Shown here: positions 31,837 to 42,246 of the stretch, piece after piece | Layout: every line of letters begins with the position of its first letter | Position numbering within the stretch: position 1 is the first letter of the stretch | DNA from: Ilyonectria destructans | Taxonomy: Eukaryota; Ascomycota; Sordariomycetes; Hypocreales; Nectriaceae | Assembly: GCA_020740775.1 (NCBI GenBank) | Contig: JAHEWK010000023.1 | Span: 620,001 to 684,000 of the forward strand | Reading direction: 5' to 3' | Length of the DNA: 64,000 bases | The notes under the pieces: generated by a model | Told to the model about the DNA's origin: nothing | Seen by the model: only the letters and a program-made list of their open reading frames with translations | The model's database searches: none | Program-made: the position numbers and the translations under genes

Positions 31837-34699
31837 CCCGTAGGGTCTTACTAAGTGGCTCCGCCACTTAGTAGGGCCGAAAAATTTGGAACAGTCAGAA
31901 AAAGTTGGAACAGTGTGACCCCCCTAAAACCACAGCCAAAAATGGCCGCCGATGCTGCAATTGATTCTGACAGTCGTTCAAGCAATTTTATTACTGAGAA
32001 AATAGATATCCTAGGAGCTGAAAGTCTCGCGAAAATGACTATGTCATCAAATGCCGTGAAAAATGTGCCCTTGCGCCGGAATCGCAGCCCGCGTGCAGAC
32101 ATGTAACCAACTTAGCTAGGTCTTTGAGGCCGCCCTGCCACCGCAATTTATATGGCATCGTGTCTGTGAGAGCCGTCACGATTCCTGAGGCTGTAGCGGA
32201 ATGTCTCTAGGTCCTTCATTATATGCTTGTACGTAGGCTGGCGATGTTGTGTGCGGCGTTTTGGGCATGGTGTTTCTGGCCCCTCATCCACTTCTTCCGA
32301 CCAACTGAGCGGCGGCGAGGATCGTTCCCATGGCTGCAAATCTTGTGATGCCGTGATAATTTCGATATCATCGTCATCACCTGACTCACCTCTATCGTAT
32401 ATATCATTTTCGGGCTCGAGGAAGTTCTCGTTGGTGTCGTCTTCGTCGTTGAAGTCGCCGAAGTTGGTGGGGCTGAAGGAAGCATCACGTTCCAAGTCAC
32501 GGCGTAACGCAGTCAGCTCTGTGGCCTCAGAAAGAGGTTTGGCTGCATAGTGAAGCTTGCGGATAGCTGCTTGAATACGAGGATCAGGCTTGGTATCGAT
32601 GATGAAGCCGTCATTGCGTTGCCCAAGGAGGTCGAGATACTTTTGGCTGGAGTTTTCCATGTCTAGAAAGTGATCCTTCCGGCCAGTTAGCTCTAGCCAC
32701 TTCTTAAATACAGGGACCTTCTTCATAACGCCGTCAACTTCAACTTCTTTATTAGAAGATCGCCATTCTTCCCTCAGCTTATCCATCTCTTTCTTCAAGG
32801 TTGCCCGGTGGCCTCGTAGCTCGCGGCGATGACTCTTTTCAGCCTCAACTCGGAGGGTCTCTTCCTGTTGCTGCCGGATCTCAGCTAAGCTCGAACTCGT
32901 GATAAAGCGGCCTTGGGGCTTGACTGACTTGCCGCGGCGACGGACTCGTGATAAGCGGTCGATGCGTTCTGCGCGGTTATGACAGAAGGCAGCAACTTTG
33001 GCGTTGAGAACAGCAGCTTCGTGAACAACTGAGCAGACCTGCCGAAGGGCAGCACGTGACGGCGAGCTCAGCAACTGACTGTATTTAGCATCAAGATGCT
33101 GTACGGTATCTGAGGCTCCTTGGAATCGCGTTTCTGGTGGGAGAAGTGACTCGTAGGCAGGGTCAACAGCCTCACGCTGCTTTCTCTGTGCCAACACCAA
33201 CTTCGTGATTACCGGTATGCTATTTGGCGGGAAGAGACCGGTTTTCTCGAACCCTGACATGATGTTATGTGTGCTGAAGCCAGCATCAAAGATCTTTTGG
33301 AAGGCAGAGACGAAATCGATGCGGTTGAAGGCAAGGTTGCCTTCCTGAAGAGACTTGCGGATAGCTGCTTGGTGTGCGTTCTTTAACGGCTGAAAGACAC
33401 CAACATCCATCGGCTGCATGATGTGGGTTGAATGCGGTGGCAGCATCACGATCAGGATGTCAAATTGGATGCAATATTCGATAAACTGGAAGGATGAGTG
33501 CCCTGTGAAGCCATCGATGACTAGAAGGCGCCAGATCTTCTCCTCTTCAGGATGGTAGTTAGGCGGCTCATTGACTGTGACTTCAGCAACGCCGTCAACA
33601 CACTTCCACTCATCACAACCAAACCAGTCATTAAGTGTGACCCCGAGTCTCGAAGCTTGTGCTGACTTCATCCAGGAAACCCGGTTGAACTCGTGAAGCC
33701 AGTCAAATGTGACTTCGGCGTTGCTGAACGCTGTGTCTGTCCGTACGAACCGCATATTATCATCAGCTTCAACAGCGGCGAAGTTTTCCGTGGGAAATGA
33801 CTTGAAGATAAGCCAGGGAGGAATAGAGTCTCCTACTGCGTTTCCTGCGCCGATGAGGGTGCAAGACTCACGATTAGCTGGATCCAGAACTTCAGGGCGA
33901 GAGGCACGCGTTGTGCGCACAATGAGGACCTGTACGGTCTCTCGAAGGCAGCCGATTCGAAGGCCGGCTTCATCTTCATTCCAGATCTCTGAGGCGCCAA
34001 TTCTCTTGGTTTTAATGAGTTCCTCAAGATCCTTGAAGAACGTAGTCATATCAGCAATATCTGTCGATTCGAATGACTTCCGCGACTTCTCAACAGCCTT
34101 CAGGAACGAGCCACGAAGCTCTGGGTGGTCTTTGCGAAACTGGGGATACCAGGCCTTTGAGACTGGAGTCGATTCCGGGTCTCTTTGAAGCCGGAAGCTA
34201 TTTGCAGCCGCCTCAACTTGCGGCTTGGAGGCAGGAAACCCGGCGCGTTCCATCCACCAAACGTACGCCGCGATGGCATCGCCTTCAGCAGGCGTCAACA
34301 ACGTCGGGCGGCCTCGAGGCCGGGATGTATCGAAAGAGTTGCTTTCCAGCTTCTTCAGCTGCCTATGGACTTCACTTGTGCTGACTTCATAGATGCGTGC
34401 GGCGGTACGAAGAGAGAGAGGGTTTTTCCTGACCCGAAGGCGGGCGTTGATGGCTCTCTGGCGCAGGATCTCGCGGGCGGCCTTTTGGCCTTGGATTTGC
34501 TTGATGGTATCGGCAGAAATCATCATGAACAAATTTGGTATGGATTACACCTCGTGGTGTCGATGAAATGATTGATTTTACGTAGTGAAGCGTTGATATT
34601 TACGACAGCTTGCGGTGGTGGGGTGTTCCAACTTTTTCTGACTGTTCCAGATTTTTCGGCCCTACTAAGTGGCGGAGCCACTTAGTAAGACCCTACGGG
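31837..34699 (-). mobile_element. Complete Fot/pogo-type DNA transposon, 2,863 bp
   Basis: Terminal inverted repeats of 76 bp (31837-31912 and 34624-34699) differ at one position. They start CCCGTAGGGTCTTACTAAGT and are flanked by TA on both sides (31835-31836 and 34700-34701). Each terminus holds a perfect hairpin with 11-bp arms, TACTAAGTGGC and GCCACTTAGTA, separated by three bases (31849-31873 and its inverse). The transposase frame is uninterrupted. Complete ends, a target duplication and an open gene suggest a recent and perhaps still mobile copy. Confidence 0.92.
32148..34532 (-). CDS. Fot/pogo-type DDD transposase, intact, 794 aa
   Basis: Residues about 10-140 form the helix-turn-helix/CENP-B-like DNA-binding region (LRTAARIYEVSTSEVHRQLK, then GFPASKPQVEAAA). 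The catalytic core has D187 in WNEDEAGLRIG, D340 in LLVIDGFTGH and D376 in IMQPMDVGVFQPLK; the last two are 35 residues apart, as in pogo/Fot1 (DD35D). Residues about 500-794 are a charged tail with a likely coiled coil (REEWRSSNKEVEVDG region) and acidic stretches. It acts in the nucleus, cutting at the element's ends and inserting at TA. Several Met codons lie at the start (MFMMIS); the first is used. No stop or frameshift is visible, unlike the relative at 1-1205. Confidence 0.93.
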   Translation of the reverse strand: MFMMISADTIKQIQGQKAAREILRQRAINARLRVRKNPLSLRTAARIYEVSTSEVHRQLKKLESNSFDTSRPRGRPTLLTPAEGDAIAAYVWWMERAGFPASKPQVEAAANSFRLQRDPESTPVSKAWYPQFRKDHPELRGSFLKAVEKSRKSFESTDIADMTTFFKDLEELIKTKRIGASEIWNEDEAGLRIGCLRETVQVLIVRTTRASRPEVLDPANRESCTLIGAGNAVGDSIPPWLIFKSFPTENFAAVEADDNMRFVRTDTAFSNAEVTFDWLHEFNRVSWMKSAQASRLGVTLNDWFGCDEWKCVDGVAEVTVNEPPNYHPEEEKIWRLLVIDGFTGHSSFQFIEYCIQFDILIVMLPPHSTHIMQPMDVGVFQPLKNAHQAAIRKSLQEGNLAFNRIDFVSAFQKIFDAGFSTHNIMSGFEKTGLFPPNSIPVITKLVLAQRKQREAVDPAYESLLPPETRFQGASDTVQHLDAKYSQLLSSPSRAALRQVCSVVHEAAVLNAKVAAFCHNRAERIDRLSRVRRRGKSVKPQGRFITSSSLAEIRQQQEETLRVEAEKSHRRELRGHRATLKKEMDKLREEWRSSNKEVEVDGVMKKVPVFKKWLELTGRKDHFLDMENSSQKYLDLLGQRNDGFIIDTKPDPRIQAAIRKLHYAAKPLSEATELTALRRDLERDASFSPTNFGDFNDEDDTNENFLEPENDIYDRGESGDDDDIEIITASQDLQPWERSSPPLSWSEEVDEGPETPCPKRRTQHRQPTYKHIMKDLETFRYSLRNRDGSHRHDAI

Positions 34700-34701
34700 T
34701 A

Positions 34702-35306
34702 TATGAGACACAGAGCACAGTTGCGTTGAGCACCTTAGAACCTTGATGTTTGTCACTATGACGGACAACACCATCAGAAATACAACGTGATGGGCCGCAA
34801 AATTGGACCCTATTAACAATAATTCTTGATTAGAAAGCGGCAGCTGTAAATCTCTGCGGCGTTGTTTCCGCCTGTTTTGGAGCGGGTAAAGGCTCTCGTG
34901 GTGCCTGATGTGATTCCATTGTTCGATTTGGTAGCCTGCAGGTGCCTGACAAGCAACTTGCACATGCTTCATGGGCAAGACACAGAGGGTGGGCTCCCGT
35001 ACTCCCCAGGTAGTAAACAACCATTCAAAGGCACCCGATGTATCTGGAGCATGTGATTCTCGTCTTTGATTTCTCAAGTTCTCCCTATGACGTATGCTCG
35101 AGTATCAATGGTGTGCGTGGCAGCTTGCGGTTGGTTAGGAATTCTACTCAGAAAGAATCCCGACTGCCCATTGAAACCTAGAGCGGGCGCCAATCAGGCA
35201 TTGCTCGTGCAACCATGATTGAGCGCCAGCGTCCATATCTAACCGTGCCTCGTTTTTATTTCAAGACATCTGCTGCCTCCTGAATCTCCTTGGTTATTCG
35301 CATTTG
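34702..35306. other. Intergenic, 0.6 kb
   Basis: Upstream region of the BTB gene. No other feature seen. Confidence 0.4.
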
Positions 35307-36270
35307 ATGTCAGCCAGAACGACAACACCAGAACCACACCGCCAGAACGTAAATATGAGACTGGACAATACGACGAATGATGCCTATCAGCACGCCTTGA
35401 AAGAGTAAGTTCGAATAAGAGATGTATTGAGAATACAGGGTCTAAGAAGAAGCTTAGGGCCGAGGGGGGCATTTATTCCGACCTCAAAATTACCTGTGGC
35501 GGAAAGGAATATCCAGTCCACAAGGTTCTAATCTGTACAAGATCATCTTTCTTCAAGAAGGCTTGCGATAGCGCTTTCAAGGTATAACCACACTCATATG
35601 ATTACGGGTACACTTGTTAATGAGTAGATTGGGAACAGGAAGGCGAATCTAACACAATCGATTTCCCAGAGGATGATACGGATGCAGTTGACTCCATGAT
35701 CTGCTACGTTTACAATGGGTACTATCCCAGAACAGAACTGGTAACAATGGGCCCTAAAATAGAAAATCTTAAATCAACATCATGGAAGATTGAGGAATTT
35801 GGTAAGAACTCACTCTCTGTACATTGGGTATGAGAAAATATCTGAATAAATCAATGATCTTAGGGGAAGCCACACTTGGGCTTCAGATTGAATATTTAAC
35901 TTTGCACGCGAAAGTATATGCCCTCGCCGAGAAATATGAGGTATCAGGCTTAAAAGAAATGGCCCTTCGAAATTTTAAGTTCATTGCAGATGGCGAGGCT
36001 TGTAGTCGAGCGGAATTCTCGGACGCTTGTGAGATAGCGTACACGACTACGATTGATTCTGACAGAGAGCTTCGCGACGCCGCTGTTAAGGCCATATATG
36101 ATAATCCTGAGGCGTTGGATCAGGACCATGCTAAGACCATCTTCAAGAAGTTTCCTGATCTGGCATATGACTTCGCCATGCATCATCGCAGAGTACATAA
36201 GCCTCATGATCTCCAAGAGATCTCTTGGGGGATCTCGTCAACACCGCTTTCGCGAAGGAAGAAACGATAA
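35307..36270 (+). CDS. BTB/POZ domain protein, 263 aa, four exons
   Basis: Exons 35307-35404, 35458-35581, 35639-35801 and 35864-36270 join in frame with GT..AG introns of 53, 57 and 62 bp. The BTB fold is clear: GGIYSDLKITCGGKEYPVHK, then SSFFKKACDSAF, NTIDFPEDDTDAVDSMICYV, and after the last intron LHAKVYALAEKYEVSGLKEM. This matches the fungal BTB family (D-x-V/I, HK-x-V/L, then LY-x-LA-x-KY). Such proteins dimerise and may serve as adaptors for Cullin-3 ubiquitin ligases; the partner here is unknown. No Kelch, MATH or zinc-finger domain is attached. Intron borders were chosen by frame and homology, so small errors are possible. Confidence 0.82.
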
Positions 36271-37707
36271 CCAGGAATTTAGCTCGTGGCATAGACATCT
36301 GGGTCCATCAGGCTCTTTCAAGGGATTTGATCAGAGCAGTTTCATGTTGGCGATCAATAAGAAATGGGATTTTTGTTTTACGCAATTATGCTTTCCAGAC
36401 CCGAAGAAACCTGGCCAGAGAAAGTGGTTATGGCTTTCAGGTTGTATGGGCGAGAAGACGCCACCGATCATGTACTATCTGTGGGGCTATAAATGATACA
36501 CAGACTTACTTAACTGTCACATTCAGTATATGGAGCATATTGCTAGCTGCACTGGTTGGGGTGCGCATTTCCACTTTTGCTGGCCAGTTTGGTAATGCGA
36601 CATTAACCTGTTCATGACGGCTACATGGCGGGACCTCTGGGCTGAGCGGTCGGAAGGGAAAACAGCATGGCAGTGAACACTCGTGAATTTTACTTTGCTT
36701 GATGGAGTTCTGATATTCACAAGCCTAAGCTATGATAGGCGAGCTCAAACAAACAATGACGCGGTGTGCGGCATAGCTCATACGAGAGGACACAAGTATT
36801 AGCTCGGTGGAAATGCTGGTGGTAAATAGTCTGAATGTCTATTGTAAGTGATCTAATCCAGAGAAAGGGAGGGGTAGCAACGATTTAAAGAGAAGTGGCC
36901 ATGCTGCTCTTTCGTGCTGAATCAGTCGTATTACCACAATCCCGCGCCGCACTGCTTATCTGTTTGTCGCTCAGCCACGCTTTGCGGAACCAGTGGGCTG
37001 CGCTTCCTTAGCTGCGGTACTAGGCGTAGGTTCGTTCTTCCGTTTCAGCCTCAACTCCGATTTCTTAGCGGCTAGTCCATCCCACATCTTGCTCAAAGGT
37101 TTGGGATGGTGCCTCGAGGGATGCACGTGAGCCTTGCCTTCGGACCTAACAGCTGGTTGACCTTCACAGAGGGGGCAGTGTGGATTCACGATCAGGTGGG
37201 TCTACCCGAGCGCCTCCGTATGACTCCTACAAAGCACTAGGACTGGCGGGCTCCCGAGGAGGTGATGAATGGTTGTCTTCGTCATGGAGTGAGGGGTTTG
37301 GTGGTGAAGAAGTGATACGTGAAGAACCAGTCTTGGGCCTGGTGCTTAAGACTGGCATTATATGTAACATCACGTGAGGAAGGAGACCTTATGCATCCGT
37401 CCTCAACTGTAGTCTTAGCTCGTCATCCATCTTTCTACATCTACATGACAACCACACTTTATGTGACCTCCGCGGTATATTCGCATCAAGAAGGCTTTGG
37501 TTGGCTGCTGTTTGGTCGGGGTTTGCGTGCTTCGGGTGGTTGTGCTGCGACTTCCATGACGGTCTTGACGCGCAAGCGATCACGTTCCTCCTGGGCTGCT
37601 GTGCGGCGGCTGCGGAGGAGGGCGAGGGACATCCATGAATCAATTTGAGGGTCTGGTGTACATTGATGCGGTTGATATGGTGTATTTCAGGTGGAGCCGC
37701 CTAGGTT
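36271..37707. other. Intergenic, 1.4 kb
   Basis: No supported gene. A 72-codon minus-strand frame at 36971-37189 starts NPHCPLCEGQ and is Lys/Pro-rich. It could be a relic or a small gene, but no family was recognised. Confidence 0.35.
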
Positions 37708-38527
37708 TTACTCTCCAGCTGGCCATCTAGCCTTAGTGCGTTCCGTTACTTCCTCCTGAACATTTTGCCGCAGCGATTCAGTTATGAAAGCTATGGTATT
37801 GAGGCGTTCCAAAACATTTTCAAATCCCTGATACGCTGGAGTTTGGGGCAGACATTCGGCACGTCCCAAATCTTTGTCAATCACATATAGAGTTGTTAAT
37901 CGGAGCTCTGCCTCAACATGGCTCAAATGATCTATGGTCGACGTCAGCGTATTGTGAAAGGCCACGTAGATTCTAAGATACCAACCTATAAGTTGTTGCA
38001 TCCTCTGGAAGCAAAAGTCTTTGTAGATACCGTTCATGATGTGTCGAAACTGATTTACTTCCGGATTGATCTTTGAGCCGACGGCGTTTTCGGGGATTTT
38101 CTTCTGCCACAGCACGAGCTTGTGCGAGAATAGTTCGTATAGTTGTGACCTTAGCTGTTCGTGGGGCTCCTTTTGGCACGCCGTGACCGTCAGGAGGAGG
38201 GTCCGTAAGATGTTTTGCAGGAGCCGCAGTACCCCCAGAACAGGCATAGGTTCTGTCACAATGTTCGCAGCGCCACTCTTCTTTTCCGGTCCGCTGATTG
38301 TAGTATCTCGTCTCTATCTCCTCGTCCGGCATATGAGAGAAGACCCAGGATGTTCTGGGCTTGGTGGAGGAGGTTGTGGAGGCTGTGCGAGGTCGAGATG
38401 ACTGGCATTTGGACGTTCGTCTCTCGTCTACCGGTAACTGTTGGCTGGAAAACTCTAAAAAGTCATCTGAAATTGATGAAACTCTTCGTTGCGACCATTG
38501 TACAAAAGGAAGGCGTTGTTGGGGCAT
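37708..38527 (-). pseudogene. hAT transposase N-terminal fragment with BED-type finger
   Basis: From the ATG at 38527 the frame reads PRTSWVFSHMPDEEIETRYY, then WRCEHCDRTYACSGGTAAPAKHL, a BED zinc finger as found at the N-terminus of fungal hAT transposases. This frame ends at 37973. A different frame (38259-37708) is open over the rest, suggesting a frameshift; its protein (WYLRIYVAFHNTLTSTIDHL) is not clearly hAT. The catalytic and dimerisation regions are absent. A lone MITE end lies just upstream at 38565. Confidence 0.6.
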
Positions 38528-38564
38528 AACGGTAAGTCTGTAAGCTCGACTGTGATTTAAAAGA

Positions 38565-38597
38565 AGAGTCGTGCTATTCATATAACCCCCTATTGCT
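38565..38597 (+). repeat. Lone end of the 6-bp-duplication MITE family
   Basis: AGAGTCGTGCTATTCATATA and the following CCCC.TATTGCT match the terminus of the MITE at 12547-13267. The DNA after base 38597 does not continue the MITE, and no partner end was found nearby. Confidence 0.65.
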
Positions 38598-38655
38598 TGT
38601 AAAGACAAAACGTATGTGTCAGCCAGTTCCTGACTCGTCCGTGCGTTGTGCAACG

Positions 38656-39186
38656 TCAACTACGGATGGATGGATGGATTTTATTTCGCCCGGAGGGAAG
38701 TCCCTATAGGGCCTTGACACAATCTAGTTCACATTTCAGTACATTTGGTACCTGACACCCCAAGCCCCACGGATCGTCGTCTCATCGCTTGCTGCTCAAC
38801 TACGGATGGATGGATTTTATTTCGCCCGGAGGGAAGTCCCTATAGGGCCTTGACACAATCTAGTTTACATTTCAGAACATTTGGTACCTGACACCCCAAG
38901 CCCCACGGATCGTCGTCTCATCGCTTGCTGCTCAACCTCGTCGCTGCTTGTTCCATGACAGGCCTGCTTGAAGGCCAAATTCTGCAAGTGTTCAGCATCC
39001 TATCCTCAGCAGCTGAAGCACGGTCTGCCAAAATCGAGGCTGCTTTTTGTTAGTAGAGTCGCACGCTAGAGGTTAGTTTGCCGATGCCGCTGGTCCGCAT
39101 CGAGCCTGTTTGTCGCGATAGCAAATTTGATTGCCGCACTCACGGCCTGCATGTTTGGCCTCCATTTTTCGTCATCCGACGGATGG
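38656..39186 (-). mobile_element. LINE 3' end with a duplicated tail
   Basis: On the minus strand SDDEKWRPNMQAVSAAIKFA, near 39180-39120, matches the C-terminus of the LINE remnant at 24.6-24.7 kb. A stop and 3' UTR follow. The tail (GGGCGAAATAAAATCCATCC) occurs twice in tandem: units 38657-38796 (140 bp) and 38797-38932 (136 bp). They differ by one GGAT unit and a few substitutions. Confidence 0.7.
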
Positions 39187-39240
39187 ATGGATGGATTTTA
39201 TTTCGCCCGGAGGGAAGTCCCGACGGAGGCCGATAGGGGG
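39179..39240 (-). repeat. Third LINE tail, at the edge of the LINE fragment
   Basis: Another GGATGGATGGATGGATTTTA tail with CGCCCGGAGGGAAGTCCC begins where the LINE ORF fragment stops. It is followed by CACTGTTGCAAAACT, the terminus of the element family at 46072. It looks like an insertion into or recombination with the older LINE copy. Confidence 0.5.
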
Positions 39241-39339
39241 CACTGTTGCAAAACTCCCAGCCCATTTTATGCAGCCAATCATCGTCCTGTTCAAATGCAG
39301 GTGTCCCCACACATGACTTATGCAGATACCTGGGCATAA

Positions 39340-42246
39340 GTAACTAGACTTGAGTTGCGGACCAGCTGCGGGTCCGCGAGATGCTCCGGCGTCCCCCTAA
39401 TTAACGCACACAGTCTAGGGTACCCAACTTTTCCAAGAGATCCTAAGTGAACCAATATTAAAATAAATATGTTTAAAAGCCAAAGATAGCAATAGTGCCT
39501 GAGGATATATACTTGCCCGCAGCACTCGTAATAGTTCAGTCTGAGGCATTCAGACGGACTGATTAACTGAGCGCTGCCTGCTGGTTTCAACTTTTAAGTG
39601 AGGCTGGATTTGAGGATGTATATATATAAGTGCCCCGAGACCAGAAAACCGCATCTATAAATCAAAGATTAAAGCCCAGACCTGTAGAGTATAGATCTAA
39701 AAGATTTATTATAGCAATATCAGTTTCTTATGAGAAGGATTCTTACTGCAGGCGTATATAATCTGCGTCTAAGTAGAATTACAAAGCCCGTAGTGGCTGA
39801 TTTACTGCTGATAAGTAGCGGACTAGTGCGGCGATTCTATACTCAAGCTGGCCTAGTGCTTATCATCTATCGTAGCAATAGGCAATATTATAATGTTTTG
39901 TAAATATTAGAAATCCCTCTTAATTTTAATTTAAATCTTTCTTCTGTTTTATTTCTTCCAGCTTTAGGGTCTCTCTTCTAGCAGAATAGCCGACTTAGAT
40001 ATTCCTTTTGAGTATGTCTACTGCATTAAAGCTGGGAAGAAGCACTATAATCTCTTCACCACTATCTACGCTGGGGAAAACTATTGTAGCTGTTGTGGCT
40101 TATCTAACCCCTTTCAATCCCAACGTCAGGCCAGGTCCAGAACTCCAGCCCTTCCTGGCATATATAATAAGGTGGTTGAGGTGGAAAATTCTCCGCTACA
40201 CCCAGTCAGTCTAGTAAGTCAGCTTATACGTAACAGTCCCAAACTAGTATCGTCCTCTGGTATTGGGTACGCATAACTGATCCCAGATGCAGTATCTATC
40301 CCCAATAGAAAGACTATAAGTATACAGGCATGCCTATACTCCTCTAAGCTATTAAGCGGTACTCCCTATCTGCAATTTATAGCGATTGCATTAGCGGCTA
40401 GTTAGGCCATTCAGAACACTAAAAACAGCAACAGAAAGCCTATAAGGCAGCGCACTAGCTACTAATGAGTCTATATCAGTCTTCTGCTCGTAAGCTTAGA
40501 GACTAAGTACTTCAACAGCCTTACAATAGAGATTCCAGAGATAGTGCTACCTCTAAAGGATACAGTAATTAAGTTAGCTTAGCGGATCTCCTTACCTGGC
40601 CTTCATTTACTTTAGATTTTATTTAACTACCTTCGTCCACTCCTAAGCACTATCGATCCAACTAACAAAAAGCTTTAGAGTCTCTCTTATGCTTCATCCT
40701 TTTCTAGCAAGAAAATCATGTCACGGGCCAGGGCCCATATGCTTGCGGCTGTGCCGCAAGACGTACGAGGCTCGTGCGCGCTAGGGACGGGAAATCATTC
40801 CACAGCTCAGGGGCACTTGGGAACTTCTTTCTTTCTTCTTCATCTTTGATGTAAATAGCATCCTGGACTAGATAGCTGGAATCCAGCTACTAGAGGCCGT
40901 TCACAAATCATCACCATTCCCAATACCGATAAGTATATAATGTCGTCGAGCATACTTACTTCTGGACACTTTTCGAATAACTAAGCAGGGCAGTTAAAGA
41001 TACTTGTCGTCCTGACATCAGCCGACGTAGTTAACAAGCAGGAGCCAATCACCCTGCTAAGGCCAGATAAATACTTAATATCTGTCAGAAAAGACAAGAA
41101 ACAGAAGGTCAAACAGAAAGACTCAAGCCCAGCTCCCGAGCTAAAGAAGCGTATTAAGCAATAGATATAGGTTAAGAAAGAGAAGGATGTAAAAAATAAG
41201 AGATAAGTTAAGTAGGAAAATGCAGTTCCAGCTTCCTCCTACCTGAATCCGACGTTTGATAAGGGTAGCAAAATCGTCGACAATATCGTTGTGAAGGGGG
41301 ATACAATAGATCTGAGCGATTTTGAGGATTCCGTTAATAATTCAGTATTTAATAGTGCGTCTAATGAGGAAGGAGATAAGCGTGAGCTAGGTATAGAGTA
41401 CGAGATTGATTGTGGTAATGAGGTAAGTCTTTTAATAGAGTTCATAAGAAACCTGGCTAAAATTTCACCCAGTGGAATACTGATTTCAGCAGATAAACCT
41501 GGAGTCAGCAGTTATCCCGGAATCTATCGAACAAGCTTGAATACAACAATTTGAGGATAATGTCGTCGAAAGATCCCCCCCAGCCCGCTCTACACATTTT
41601 AGAGGCATAAAGATCCCTATAACCTTTGCCTCTCGATCTAGAAAAGGGAAGGATTAACTATTTAGACTCCCCATTAGATATACCATCCTCCCCCTCATTA
41701 TTACTTATTCCCTTAATGTCATTTCCATCTTCGTCTTTAACGCCAAGTTCAATAAGCAGCTGTTCTGCTGGTTCTATATCTGTAAATTCGTCTTGCTGAG
41801 CTTGATTTGCTCGTACAAGTAATACTTCCTATATATAGTTAGATATTTTAATGTGCAGACAGATATAGCATCTTATATATTTAGCAACTCCTCCAGTTGG
41901 GGCTCTACGGTAGGCTAGCAGAGGCTGTTAACCACTTTCGATATGCCGAATGATCCTGTCTCGAAGGCCAAAGTAGAAGCACTTAAATAGGCGCAATTTG
42001 TCAGGCTCCTAGTAATTGCTAAGAACCACTTTATTGTAACCCATTTCCCTAAGAACTTCACAGCACCAGTCCTTTATCTCCAGCTCAAGATATATACTGA
42101 TATCGATATTAGCTAATAGCCGTACCAACTCACCTAGAACTATACAATTAATAGAGATTCCCCAATTGCAAGCCTTGCTTGGATTAGGGTAATAGTAATT
42201 TATCTAGAGTTGGCTATAGAACAACATAAGGCCGGTTCTTCTAGAG
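39340..42246. other. AT-rich, stop-dense repeat desert
   Basis: No open gene over about 2.9 kb, with TAG/TAA stops in all frames and an excess of TA steps, as expected of RIP-mutated transposons. Short protein-like stretches survive, for example near 41000-41150 and 41240-41550 on the plus strand, but no family is recognisable. A sharply GC-rich patch with nested hairpins interrupts it at 40715-40790. Confidence 0.6.

Noticed and set aside
35239..35472. Minus-strand frame across BTB exon 1
   Set aside because: Antisense shadow; the spliced BTB model explains the region.
36225..36617. 130-codon frame overlapping the end of the BTB gene
   Set aside because: It is a shifted frame of the last BTB exon and its 3' region.
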